In this document: piece by piece, positions 8,474-16,093 of the stretch
Position numbering within the stretch: the stretch's first letter is position 1
How the letters are laid out: every line of letters starts with the position of its first letter
Source: Nocardioides scoriae
GTDB lineage: Bacteria > Actinomycetota > Actinomycetes > Propionibacteriales > Nocardioidaceae
Length of the DNA stretch: 64,000 nucleotides
NCBI RefSeq assembly: GCF_900104965.1
Contig: NZ_LT629757.1
Location: 2,728,001 to 2,792,000 of the forward strand
Reading direction: 5' to 3'
The notes under the pieces: model-generated
Told to the model about the DNA's origin: nothing
Database searches by the model: none
Seen by the model: the letters and a program-made list of their open reading frames with translations, nothing else
Program-made: the position numbers and the translations under genes

Positions 8474-9358
8474 CTACTTCAGCAGGCGCGACATCCGCCG
8501 GTCGGCCAGCGGCTTGCCCCCGGTCTGGCAGGTGGGGCAGTACTGCAGGCTCGAGTCGGCGAAGCTGACCTCGCGCACGGTGTCCCCGCAGACCGGGCAG
8601 GCCTCGCCGGTGCGGCCGTGCACCGCCAGGTTGGTCTTCTTCTCGCCCTTGAGCTTGCTGGCGTCGAGGCCGGCGGAGCGGCGCACCGCCTCGCCCAGCA
8701 CCTCGCGGATCGCGGTCCACAGCGTCTCGAGCTCGCCCTCGGTCAGGCTGTTGGCCGGCTTGAAGGGCGACAGCCGGGCGGCGTGGAGCAGCTCGTCGGA
8801 GTAGGCGTTGCCGATGCCGGCGATGTTGCTCTGGTAGCGCAGCACGCCCTTGATCTGCGCCCGCCCGGCCGCCTGCAGGATGCCCTGGAGCACCTCGGGG
8901 GTGAAGTTGTCGGCCAGCGGGTCCGGGCCCAGCCGGGCCACGCCCTCGACCTGCTGCGGGTCGCGCACGACGTAGAGCGCCAGCCCCTTGCGGGTGCCGG
9001 CCTCGGTGATGTCGAGCGCGGCCTCCTCCCCGCCCTCGGGACCCGGGGAGAGCACCACCCGGGCAGCCAGGGGCGACTTCATGCTCGGACGCGGCGGGGT
9101 GGCCGGCACGGTGTCCTTCCAGCGCACCCAGCCGGCCTTGGCCAGGTGGAGCACGAGGTGGGTGCCGCCGATGTCGAGGTCCAGGAACTTGCCGTAGCGG
9201 CGGACCCCGTCGACCAGGCCCCCCGACAGCGCCGAGATCGGCGGGTCGTAGGTCTTGAGGCAGCTGATGGCGACGATGTCGACGCGGATGACGGCACGGC
9301 CCGCCAGGCGACGCGACAGGTCGCTGGCGAGGGCTTCGACCTCGGGCAGCTCGGGCAC
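8474..9358 (-). CDS. Fpg/Nei-family DNA glycosylase-AP lyase
   Basis: A 294-residue base-excision repair enzyme. The mature N-terminus 'PELPEVE' provides the catalytic Pro2 and Glu3. The helix-two-turn-helix region around 'NSLTEGELETLWTAIREVL' and a C-terminal four-cysteine zinc finger ('CPVCGDTV...CPTCQTGG') complete the family architecture. It removes oxidised bases and cuts the abasic site. The exact substrate class (Fpg, 8-oxoguanine, versus Nei, oxidised pyrimidine) cannot be set from sequence alone; its features suggest one of the divergent actinobacterial Fpg/Nei paralogues. GTG start at 9358 follows a TAGGGT -10 box (9370-9365) by 6 bases, again leaderless. Confidence 0.88.
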   Translation of the reverse strand: MPELPEVEALASDLSRRLAGRAVIRVDIVAISCLKTYDPPISALSGGLVDGVRRYGKFLDLDIGGTHLVLHLAKAGWVRWKDTVPATPPRPSMKSPLAARVVLSPGPEGGEEAALDITEAGTRKGLALYVVRDPQQVEGVARLGPDPLADNFTPEVLQGILQAAGRAQIKGVLRYQSNIAGIGNAYSDELLHAARLSPFKPANSLTEGELETLWTAIREVLGEAVRRSAGLDASKLKGEKKTNLAVHGRTGEACPVCGDTVREVSFADSSLQYCPTCQTGGKPLADRRMSRLLK

Positions 9359-9441
9359 GCCCCGACCCTACGGGCTGGGCGGCGCCCACGGGAGGCCCGC
9401 GATCCCTGGTCAAACCGAGGAGCCTCGGGTCAGACTGGGCC

Positions 9442-9675
9442 ATGAGCTCGGTAGTCCACCTCCCCCACGGCTCGGCGTGCTTCGCCGACGACCGTGGCGA
9501 GGGACGCCTGCTGCGGGCCACCTGGCACCACCGCGAGGACCTGGTCGTGCTCTCGCTGTGGCGCGGCGAGGAGTGCACCGCCACCTTCCGGCTGCCCCAC
9601 GACCAGGTCGCCGCCCTCGTGGCCACCCTCCAGGCCGGCCTCGACCCGGCGTACGACGTCCAGCAGCGCGCCTGA
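9442..9675 (+). CDS. Small conserved-looking protein of unknown function
   Basis: A 77-residue acidic/histidine-containing protein, 'MSSVVHLPHGSACFADDRGEG...', with alternating strands in the N-terminal half and a C-terminal helix ('QVAALVATLQAGLDPAY'). Codon bias is strong, the start is a clean ATG, and it fits neatly between two promoters, so I accept it as a real gene. No family recognised; the overall look (WHHREDLVVLSLWRGEECTATFRL) is of a small soluble alpha/beta protein. Confidence 0.6.
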   Translation: MSSVVHLPHGSACFADDRGEGRLLRATWHHREDLVVLSLWRGEECTATFRLPHDQVAALVATLQAGLDPAYDVQQRA

Positions 9676-9738
9676 TGCGTCTGCGACTCGCTACCGACGT
9701 CTACGGGATCTGCTAGAGACCTCGGTAGCGTCACGGGG

Positions 9739-10938
9739 GTGGACCCCGTGAGGAACCCCTACGCCCCCGGCGCCGGCCAGCGACCGCCCGAGCTGGCCGG
9801 GCGCGACCGCGAGCTCCAGCAGTTCGAGGTCGTGCTGGAGCGGGTCGCCGCCGGCCGCCCCGACCGCAGCCTGGTGCTCTCCGGCCTGCGCGGCGTCGGC
9901 AAGACGGTGCTGCTCAACGCGCTGCGCAGCCTGGCGGTGAAGCGGGCCTGGGGCACCGGCAAGATCGAGGCCCGGCCCGAGCAGTCGCTGCGGCTCCCGA
10001 TCGCCCAGGCCGTGCACGCCGCCGTCCGCGAGGTCGCCCACCGCCACCGCGACCCCGAGCGGGTCGACCACGTCAACGGCGTGGTCAAGGCCTTCGCCCT
10101 GCGCGCCGAGCTCAAGGACCGCAAGGCCGCCGGCCCCCACCGCTGGCAGCCCCCGACCGACGTCGACGCGGTCCGCGGCCGCGCCGACTCGGGCGACCTC
10201 GAGCTCGACCTGGTCGAGCTGTTCACCGACGTCGCCTCGCTGGCCGGCGACCTCGGCGTCGGGGTGGCGCTGTTCGTCGACGAGATGCAGGACATCGCCA
10301 CCGACGAGCTGGCCGCCCTGTGCGGCGCGGTCCACGAGATCAGCCAGCAGGGCGCCCCGCTCGTCGTCGTCGGCGCGGGCCTGCCGCACCTGCCGGTCGC
10401 GCTCGCCAGCTCCAAGTCGTACGCCGAGCGGCTGTTCCGCTACGTCCGCGTCGACCGGCTCCCCCGCGACATGGCCGAGCGGGCCTGGCGGGTGCCGGCC
10501 GCCGAGGAGGACGCGACCTACGAGCGGGCGGCGCTGGAGGAGCTCTACCGGCTGACCGACGGCTACCCCTACTTCGTGCAGGCCTACGGCAAGGTCACCT
10601 GGGACGTCGCCCTCGACACCCCCATCACCTGGAACGACGTCATGCAGGCCGCCCCCGAGGCCGAGGCCGAGCTGGCCGTGGGCTTCTTCGGGGCGCGCTA
10701 CGACCGGGCGACGCCGGCCGAGCGCGACTACATGGTCGCGATGGCCGACCTGGGCGGCGACACCGGCGACTCCGCGGTGGCCACGGCCGAGGTGGCGCGG
10801 CTGCTCGACCGCAAGCCGCAGTCGCTCTCCCCCGCCCGCGACGGCCTCATCAAGAAGGGCCTGGTGTTCTCCGCCGAGCGCGGCACCGTCGCCTTCACCG
10901 TCCCCCACTTCGGCCGCTTCCTGCGCGCCCAGCGCTGA
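9739..10938 (+). CDS. AAA/STAND-like ATPase with C-terminal winged helix
   Basis: This 399-residue protein has a Walker A 'GLRGVGKT' at residues 49-56, a Walker B 'VALFVDEMQD', a sensor-1-like 'APLVVVGAGLP', an arginine-rich lid region and, from about residue 310, a winged-helix-like domain ('TAEVARLLDRKPQSLSPARDGLIKKGLVFSAERGTVAFTVPHFGRFLR'). The order ATPase plus winged helix resembles ORC/Cdc6-like or archaeal-type ATPases found across actinobacteria, whose role is not known. The GTG at 9739 lies 7 bases after TAGCGT (9726-9731), so leaderless expression is likely. Downstream, after 32 bases, comes an AlkZ-like protein that may share the transcript. Confidence 0.78.
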   Translation: MDPVRNPYAPGAGQRPPELAGRDRELQQFEVVLERVAAGRPDRSLVLSGLRGVGKTVLLNALRSLAVKRAWGTGKIEARPEQSLRLPIAQAVHAAVREVAHRHRDPERVDHVNGVVKAFALRAELKDRKAAGPHRWQPPTDVDAVRGRADSGDLELDLVELFTDVASLAGDLGVGVALFVDEMQDIATDELAALCGAVHEISQQGAPLVVVGAGLPHLPVALASSKSYAERLFRYVRVDRLPRDMAERAWRVPAAEEDATYERAALEELYRLTDGYPYFVQAYGKVTWDVALDTPITWNDVMQAAPEAEAELAVGFFGARYDRATPAERDYMVAMADLGGDTGDSAVATAEVARLLDRKPQSLSPARDGLIKKGLVFSAERGTVAFTVPHFGRFLRAQR

Positions 10939-10970
10939 CGCGACGCCCCCGGCCCGATGACCCCGACACG

Positions 10971-12113
10971 ATGACCCTGGCCTGGGAGGAGCTCGCGGCC
11001 CGGACCCTGGCGCGCCAGTTCCCGGCGGTCGCGGGCCGCGACGCCGCCGCCGTCGAGCGGGTGCTCGACCTGGCCGGGCCGGTGCAGTCGCAGACCGCCC
11101 GATCTCCCTTCCTGTCGCTGGCCGCGCGGCTGCCCGGGGTGGAGCACCACGCGATCGCCGCGGCGCACGACGACCACGCGGTCGTGCGGGGCAGCAACCT
11201 GCGCGGCACCGTGCACACCTCGACGCCCGCCGACCACGCCCTCATGGAGGTGGTCACCCGGCTCGGGCAGCGCGCGCTGTGGGCCCGCACGCTGCGGCTG
11301 CAGGACACGACGCTGGAGCAGGTGTGGGCCGGCATCGAGGCGTCTGCGGCCGACGACTGGCGCACCGCCGCCGAGCTGCACGACCACCTCCGCGGCTGGC
11401 TCGCCGAGCACGACCCGGGAGCCGAGCCGCGGCTGGACGACACCCAGGGCCGCTACCTCGCCTTCGGCCACGGCGGCCTGCTCCGGCGGCCCCTCGGCGG
11501 TGGCTGGTCCGGCCAGGGCAGGGCGGGCTACCGCACCGCCTCGGCCGTGCTGGGCGACCGCTCCGCCGTGCTGGCCGACCCCGACGGGGCGGTCGACGCC
11601 CTGCTGCGGCGCCACCTCGGCTGCCACGGCCCCGCGAGCCGCCGCGACCTGGCCTGGTGGTCGGGCCTGGGCCTGCGCACCGTCGACGCCTCGCTCTCCC
11701 GCCTGGCCTCCGACCTGGTCGAGGACGACGCCCCCGACGGCTCGGTGGTCGTCGACCTCGCGGACGCCCCCGGGCCGGTCGACCTGCCCGGCACCCACCT
11801 GCTCCCCGAGTTCGACGCCCTGCTCTGCGCCTACGACCCGAAGGCCCGCACCCGGTTCGTCGACGCCGCCCACTACCGACGGCTGTGGGTGCAGGACAAC
11901 GGCCTGCTGCTCGCGCCCGTGCTGGTCGACGGGCGGCTCACCGGCCACTGGCGGCTGGAGGGCTCGGGCCGGCGCCGCCGCTGCGAGGTCGCGTGGTTCG
12001 CCGGGACGCGGCGACCGCGCCGCTCCGAGCTCGAGACCTGCCTGGCCGCCGTCGCCGCGGCGTACGACGTGGAGGTGACGGGCCTCGACGTGGCCCGCGA
12101 GCAGCCGGCCTGA
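10971..12113 (+). CDS. Winged-helix DNA-binding protein of the HTH_42 (AlkZ/YcaQ-like) family
   Basis: The 380-residue protein matches the HTH_42 family, whose characterised members (AlkZ, YcaQ/AlkX) are DNA glycosylases acting on bulky adducts and interstrand crosslinks. The catalytic Q-x-Q motif of AlkZ-type enzymes is visible as 'PVQSQTARSPF' with Gln39 and Gln41. Further family blocks are 'RGTVHTSTPADH', 'LLRRHLGCHGPASRRDLAWWSGL' and 'LLPEFDALLCAYDPKARTRFV'. Start: ATG at 10971 is the first suitable codon after the upstream gene's stop. Enzymatic activity here is inferred from the family and the intact motif; no antibiotic cluster accompanies it. Confidence 0.82.
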   Translation: MTLAWEELAARTLARQFPAVAGRDAAAVERVLDLAGPVQSQTARSPFLSLAARLPGVEHHAIAAAHDDHAVVRGSNLRGTVHTSTPADHALMEVVTRLGQRALWARTLRLQDTTLEQVWAGIEASAADDWRTAAELHDHLRGWLAEHDPGAEPRLDDTQGRYLAFGHGGLLRRPLGGGWSGQGRAGYRTASAVLGDRSAVLADPDGAVDALLRRHLGCHGPASRRDLAWWSGLGLRTVDASLSRLASDLVEDDAPDGSVVVDLADAPGPVDLPGTHLLPEFDALLCAYDPKARTRFVDAAHYRRLWVQDNGLLLAPVLVDGRLTGHWRLEGSGRRRRCEVAWFAGTRRPRRSELETCLAAVAAAYDVEVTGLDVAREQPA

Positions 12114-12139
12114 GGTCGTCGAGGCTGGCGGGCTGTCGG

Positions 12140-12200
12140 TGCTCGGTCGCATCCTGGTGCCACGTCGTCGAGCCGGCCCGTCGACGGGCCGCACCGAGCA
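12140..12200. promoter_or_regulatory. Nested palindrome ahead of the DinB-family gene
   Basis: A perfect 16-base palindrome (GGCCCGTCGACGGGCC, 12175-12190) sits inside an outer inverted pair, TGCTCGGT at 12140-12147 and ACCGAGCA at 12193-12200. The structure fills the short gap between the AlkZ-like gene and the DinB gene starting at 12213. It could be a terminator for the former or a control element of the latter; there is no T-tract to decide. Confidence 0.45.
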
Positions 12201-12212
12201 AGGGAGCCAGCC

Positions 12213-12779
12213 GTGTTCGCACCAGGTCGTCACACCGAGAGCGAGACCCTCGCGGGTTACCTCGAGGCCCAGCTGGAGTCGTTGCGCACGGCTGCCTTCG
12301 GCCTCACCGAGGAGCAGGCCCGTGCCACCCCGACCCGCAGCGCGCTGTCGGTCGGCGGGCTGCTCAAGCACGCGATCTACGTCATCACCGCCCGGGCCCG
12401 CCGCGAGTCCGGCGAGGAGATCACCCCCGAGACCCAGGCGCTGTTCACCGACAGCTTCGCGCTGCGCGACGACGAGACCCTCGAGGGCACCCTCGCGGCG
12501 TACGACGCCGCCGTCGCCGCCTACCTCGCCGAGGTCCGTGCCGTCGACCCCGGCGCCGAGAGCATCGAGCCGCCAGCCCCCTGGGACGGCATCCTCGAGC
12601 CCACCCCCATCCACGAGCGCTTCTACCTCGTCCACCACGTCGAGGAGCTGGCCCGCCACGCCGGCCACGCCGACATCATCCGCGAGCAGCTCGACGGCGC
12701 CACCGCCATCGAGCTCCACCACGGCGAGCGCGACCTCCCCGGCAACCCCTTCGTGACCCCCTGGAAGCCCGGGTCCTGA
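12213..12779 (+). CDS. DinB/DUF664-family thiol-dependent enzyme
   Basis: A 188-residue four-helix-bundle protein of the DinB/DUF664 group. The conserved histidines expected for metal binding are visible in 'VGGLLKHAIYVI' and in 'FYLVHHVEELARHAGHADIIREQL'. Related actinobacterial proteins are mycothiol-dependent transferases or detoxification enzymes; the substrate here is unknown. GTG start at 12213 is preceded by a GGGAG ribosome site. An ATG start is not available near the conserved N-terminus. Confidence 0.8.
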   Translation: MFAPGRHTESETLAGYLEAQLESLRTAAFGLTEEQARATPTRSALSVGGLLKHAIYVITARARRESGEEITPETQALFTDSFALRDDETLEGTLAAYDAAVAAYLAEVRAVDPGAESIEPPAPWDGILEPTPIHERFYLVHHVEELARHAGHADIIREQLDGATAIELHHGERDLPGNPFVTPWKPGS

Positions 12780-12885
12780 TCCGCCCCGGTCCCTGAGGTG
12801 CGACGGCCCCCGGACGAGTCGAGGTCGACCCACGGCGACCCGCGAGGTGCTGCCCAGGGCGGCGGTGCGGGTGCAAGATGGAGCC

Positions 12886-13686
12886 ATGGTCAAGCCACGG
12901 CCCCAGGTGGTCGCGCACCGCGGAGCCAGCGCCGTCAAGGCCGAGCACACCCTGGGGGCCTACGTCGCCGCCCTGGACGACGGCGCGGAGGCCCTGGAGT
13001 GCGACGTCCGGCTGACCGCCGACGGCCACCTCGTGTGCGTCCACGACCGGAGCATGCGGCGCACCGCGAGCCGCGCCGACGTGGTGTCGGCCATGGAGCT
13101 GGCCGACCTGGAGAGCCTGGACGTGTCGTCGTGGAAGACGCCCTGGGCGGAGATGGACGACGAGCGGCCCGACACCGACCCCGAGCTGGGCAAGGTGCTC
13201 ACGCTGCGTCGGCTGCTCGAGACGGTCGCCGACTACCACCGGCCGGTCGAGCTGGCGATCGAGACCAAGCACCCGACGCGCTACGCCGGGCTGGTGGAGA
13301 AGCGGCTGGTCGAGCTGCTGGAGGAGTTCGGGTGGACCGGGGCCGACGCACCGGTGCGGGTGATGTCGTTCTCCTGGTTGGCCCTGCGCCGCGTCCGCCG
13401 CCTGGCCCCGGATCTCGACCTGGTGATGCTGGTCGAGAACCGGCAGCAGTGGTACCGCGCCAAGCCGTTCCTCGAGCCCGACGCCGTCGCCGGTCCGGGC
13501 ATCGAGCTGGTGCGCGAGCACCCCGACCTGGTGCGCCGGATGATCGAGCTGCACGGGCGCCGCGTCCACTGCTGGGTGGTCAACGAGCCGGACGACGTGG
13601 AGCTGTGCCGCGACCTGGGGATCGAGGCCGTCATCACCGACACCCCGGGTGCCGTCGGACGGCACCTGGCGGGATCGGGGGCGTGA
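12886..13686 (+). CDS. Glycerophosphodiester phosphodiesterase
   Basis: A 266-residue GDPD-family TIM-barrel enzyme that hydrolyses glycerophosphodiesters to glycerol-3-phosphate and an alcohol. Catalytic features: 'VVAHRGAS' (first catalytic His-Arg), 'ALECDVRLTADGHLVCVHD' (metal-binding Glu/Asp and second catalytic His), 'AIETKH' and the C-terminal 'VHCWVVNEPDDVELCRDLGIEAVITDTPG'. No signal peptide, so cytoplasmic. ATG at 12886 is chosen because it directly precedes the core; a CAAGAT -10-like hexamer stands 6 bases upstream, suggesting a leaderless message. Confidence 0.9.
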   Translation: MVKPRPQVVAHRGASAVKAEHTLGAYVAALDDGAEALECDVRLTADGHLVCVHDRSMRRTASRADVVSAMELADLESLDVSSWKTPWAEMDDERPDTDPELGKVLTLRRLLETVADYHRPVELAIETKHPTRYAGLVEKRLVELLEEFGWTGADAPVRVMSFSWLALRRVRRLAPDLDLVMLVENRQQWYRAKPFLEPDAVAGPGIELVREHPDLVRRMIELHGRRVHCWVVNEPDDVELCRDLGIEAVITDTPGAVGRHLAGSGA

Positions 13687-13781
13687 CCGTGGCTGCCGAC
13701 GCCGGTGCGTTTCGTCCTGGTCCGTGCGGGGCACCCTCCCGAGCACCGTGCCGCGCGGTGACCCCCGACCCGAGGACGACG

Positions 13782-14207
13782 ATGACAATGACCTCCTCCC
13801 ACGCAGGCCCTGCCCCCGTGGACCCCGTCGCGCTCGCGCTCCCCTTCGCCCCCGAGAGCGCGGCCGTCGCCCGCCACCGGCTGCGCGACTGGCTCGACGC
13901 CCTCGGCGCCGGCCTCGACCAGCTCGACGACGCCCGCCTGCTCGTGAGCGAGCTCGTCGGCAACGCCGTGCGCCACGCCCGCCCACTGGCCGACGACACC
14001 CTCCAGGTCGCCTTCGACCGCCACGAGAGCGCGCTCGCCATCGCCGTCACCGACGGCGGCTCCGTGACCGCCCCGCGCCGGGTCGACTCCTCGGTGTCCG
14101 ACCTGTCGGGCCGTGGCCTGTCGATCGTCGAGACCCTGGCCAGCAGCTGGTGGGTCGAGTCCACCCGCTCGCGCACCACCGTGCACGCCGTCCTCAGCCT
14201 GACCTGA
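13782..14207 (+). CDS. Anti-sigma-factor-type serine kinase (HATPase_c, RsbW-like)
   Basis: The 141-residue single-domain GHKL ATPase has the N-box 'LLVSELVGNAVRHARP', a G1-type 'VTDGGSV' and G2-type 'GRGLSIVETLA'. Proteins of this size and type in actinobacteria act as anti-sigma factors or phosphorylate anti-sigma antagonists in partner-switching networks. No sigma factor or antagonist gene adjoins it, so its partner is unknown. ATG at 13782 (or the in-frame ATG six bases later) follows a GAGGACGACG purine stretch. Confidence 0.85.
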   Translation: MTMTSSHAGPAPVDPVALALPFAPESAAVARHRLRDWLDALGAGLDQLDDARLLVSELVGNAVRHARPLADDTLQVAFDRHESALAIAVTDGGSVTAPRRVDSSVSDLSGRGLSIVETLASSWWVESTRSRTTVHAVLSLT

Positions 14208-14234
14208 TCCCGGCGGCGCCTAGGCTGTCGCCCC

Positions 14235-15179
14235 ATGGGCAAGAAGTCACGCATCAAGCACCGCTCCACCGCCACCGTCGAGACCGCGCCCGACGCGGTC
14301 GGGCCGCGTCAGCCGTGCCCCTGCGGCTCGGGCCGCCGCTACAAGGCCTGCCACGGCAGCGGTGACAGCTCCTCGCCGTACGTCGCCCGCCCCTTCGACG
14401 GCCTGGCCGCCGAGTCCGACCTCGTGGCCCTGCGCGAGTTCGTCCCCGCCGCCACCGCACCGCTGCGGCTCCGGGAGCCCCACGAGCGCTCGGTGCAGGT
14501 GTGCTCGCTGCTGCCCGGCGCCGCGCCGGCCATGGTCCGCGACGACGGCAGCGTCTGGCTGGGCCTGCAGGTCCAGCACGGCTACGGCGACCCGAGCCGC
14601 GACCTCGGGGCCGTGCTGCTCGAGGCCCTGGAGGCCGAGCCCGGCAGCCTGGTCAGCCTCACCTCCCCGCCCGGCGAGGGCCCGCGCCTGGAGGACCTCG
14701 TGGTCGACGAGCCGCTCGAGATCACCGTCCACGACGGCTTCGACTACTGGGTCGCCGACGTCGAGGACCCCGACGGCACCATGGCCGGTGCCCTGGCCCA
14801 GGCCAACGAGGCGGCCGCGCCGACGCAGCGGATGACGTCGGCCGCGGCGGCGTACTGGACGCGGATGGGCGAGCGCGAGTACCTCCGCTGGGTGCTGCCG
14901 CACCCCGAGGACGCCGTGCTCGACGCGCTCGCGCGCATGCACGTCCTGGGCGACGAGTCGCTGGTCGAGGGCGACCGGCTGATCGGGATGTTCCGGGCGC
15001 ACGGCCTGGTCGTGCCGGTGTGGGACCTGCCTCGCGGCACCGGCCCCGACGCGGTCGACGAGCGCCTCGGGGCCGTCGCCGCGCGGCTGGAGGAGCTGCT
15101 CGCCGACCCCAGCCCGCTGACGTCGGAGGAGCGCTCCGCGCGCTCCGGCCTGGCGAGCCGCCAGCTCACCATCCGCTGA
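14235..15179 (+). CDS. DUF5926-type protein with N-terminal SEC-C zinc motif
   Basis: A 314-residue protein beginning with a basic tail 'MGKKSRIKHRST' followed by a SEC-C-like metal-binding motif 'CPCGSGRRYKACHG' at about residues 32-45. The rest is the uncharacterised DUF5926-like region, largely conserved in actinobacteria. The SEC-C motif in SecA binds zinc and contacts SecB or ribosomes, so a ribosome- or nucleic-acid-linked role is possible but unproven. ATG at 14235 lies 8 bases after a TAGGCT box (14221-14226), a leaderless pattern. Confidence 0.8.
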   Translation: MGKKSRIKHRSTATVETAPDAVGPRQPCPCGSGRRYKACHGSGDSSSPYVARPFDGLAAESDLVALREFVPAATAPLRLREPHERSVQVCSLLPGAAPAMVRDDGSVWLGLQVQHGYGDPSRDLGAVLLEALEAEPGSLVSLTSPPGEGPRLEDLVVDEPLEITVHDGFDYWVADVEDPDGTMAGALAQANEAAAPTQRMTSAAAAYWTRMGEREYLRWVLPHPEDAVLDALARMHVLGDESLVEGDRLIGMFRAHGLVVPVWDLPRGTGPDAVDERLGAVAARLEELLADPSPLTSEERSARSGLASRQLTIR

Positions 15180-15237
15180 CCCGCCGCACTGGGCCGACCG
15201 CAGTTGTCGGTGGCCCGGCGGATGCCGTACATTCGAG

Positions 15238-15295
15238 GTGCCCGGCCGATGTTGTCCCCCCCGTCAACACCGGCCGGGCACTTTCGTGCCCGGCC
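15238..15295. terminator. Bidirectional hairpin with two alternative stems
   Basis: GTGCCCGGCC occurs at 15238-15247 and again at 15286-15295, and its complement GGCCGGGCAC lies between at 15272-15281. The middle arm can pair with either copy, either as a stem with a 24-base loop or a perfect 10-bp stem with a TTTC loop. The element sits between convergent genes (SEC-C protein and DUF4333 lipoprotein) and is well placed to stop both transcripts. Confidence 0.65.
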
Positions 15296-15329
15296 CAGGT
15301 CGGGGGTGGCCGGTCTCCCGGCCCCGAGG

Positions 15330-15644
15330 TCACTGGACCTGGTCGTCGACCTTGACGTTGAAGTTCACCTTGCCGGCGTCGGTGACCGACGTCGTGGTGA
15401 CGGTGACGCCGAGCTTGTCCGAGCCCGCCGTCAGGGTGCACTCGGTGGTGGCACCCTTCTCGGCCTTGAGCTCGTCGGGGCACGACATGTCGTCGGGCGC
15501 CTGACCGACCTGCTTCTCCAGCGCGGCCGAGACCTGCTTCTCCAGCTCGCTCCCGCTGACCGCCTCGGGCTTGGTGCCCGCGGAGCACCCAGCGGCGGAC
15601 AGCAGGACGAGGGACGCAGCCAGGACCGAGAACGTGCGACGCAT
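15330..15644 (-). CDS. DUF4333-family lipoprotein
   Basis: A 104-residue secreted lipoprotein. The N-terminus is a lipoprotein signal peptide with lipobox 'LSAAGC' (lipidated Cys20). The mature part is a DUF4333 domain with a conserved cysteine pair ('SCPDELKAEKGATTECTLT') expected to form a disulfide, ending in alternating strands. DUF4333 proteins are common on actinobacterial surfaces; function unknown. It is divergent from the type VII secretion-type cluster starting at 15782, and lies convergent with the SEC-C gene. Confidence 0.85.
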   Translation of the reverse strand: MRRTFSVLAASLVLLSAAGCSAGTKPEAVSGSELEKQVSAALEKQVGQAPDDMSCPDELKAEKGATTECTLTAGSDKLGVTVTTTSVTDAGKVNFNVKVDDQVQ

Positions 15645-15781
15645 GGTTTCCTCCGATGTCGGGTGACCGCCGAGGTGTGAGGTTTGGCGCGTGCGGCGGC
15701 CGGGGACAACGTAGCGTGACTCGGGTCGCCTTTCGGGCTGATCCCGGGCGAATCGACCATCGAGCCGGGGGGCACGAGCAC

Positions 15782-16093
15782 ATGTCAGGTGAGTTCGACG
15801 TCGACACGGGCGAGCTGCGCGCCGCCGCGAGCGACATCAGGGCGGCGGTCGCCTCCGTCGCGGGCTGGACGATGCCGTCCGACGGGGCCAGCGCGACCAG
15901 CTTCGGGCACGACCAGGTGGCCCAGATGTACGTCGACCTGTGCGCCAAGCTCACCGAGACGGTGACGAGCACCGCCGAGGGCACGACGCAGGCGGCGGCG
16001 GACCTCGACTCCAGCGCCACGACGTACGACACGACCGACACCACGGCCGGCGCCTACCTCGGCGGCTTCGGGATCCCGGGGGTGACGCCGTGA
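15782..16093 (+). CDS. EspC/WXG-like small helical protein of a type VII secretion-type cluster
   Basis: The 103-residue protein reads as a helical hairpin: 'FDVDTGELRAAASDIRAAVASVAGW' at the N-terminus, a turn, then 'QVAQMYVDLCAKLTETVTSTAEGTTQAAADLDSSATTY'. It ends 'TTYDTTDTTAGAYL', similar to the Y-x-x-x-D/E export signature of ESX substrates. Size and layout fit the EspC/WXG100 superfamily. The stop overlaps the GTG of the next gene by 4 bases, so they are translationally coupled and probably form a pair. A TAGCGT hexamer at 15712-15717 is a candidate promoter. No ESX secretion apparatus is in the window. Confidence 0.68.
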   Translation: MSGEFDVDTGELRAAASDIRAAVASVAGWTMPSDGASATSFGHDQVAQMYVDLCAKLTETVTSTAEGTTQAAADLDSSATTYDTTDTTAGAYLGGFGIPGVTP

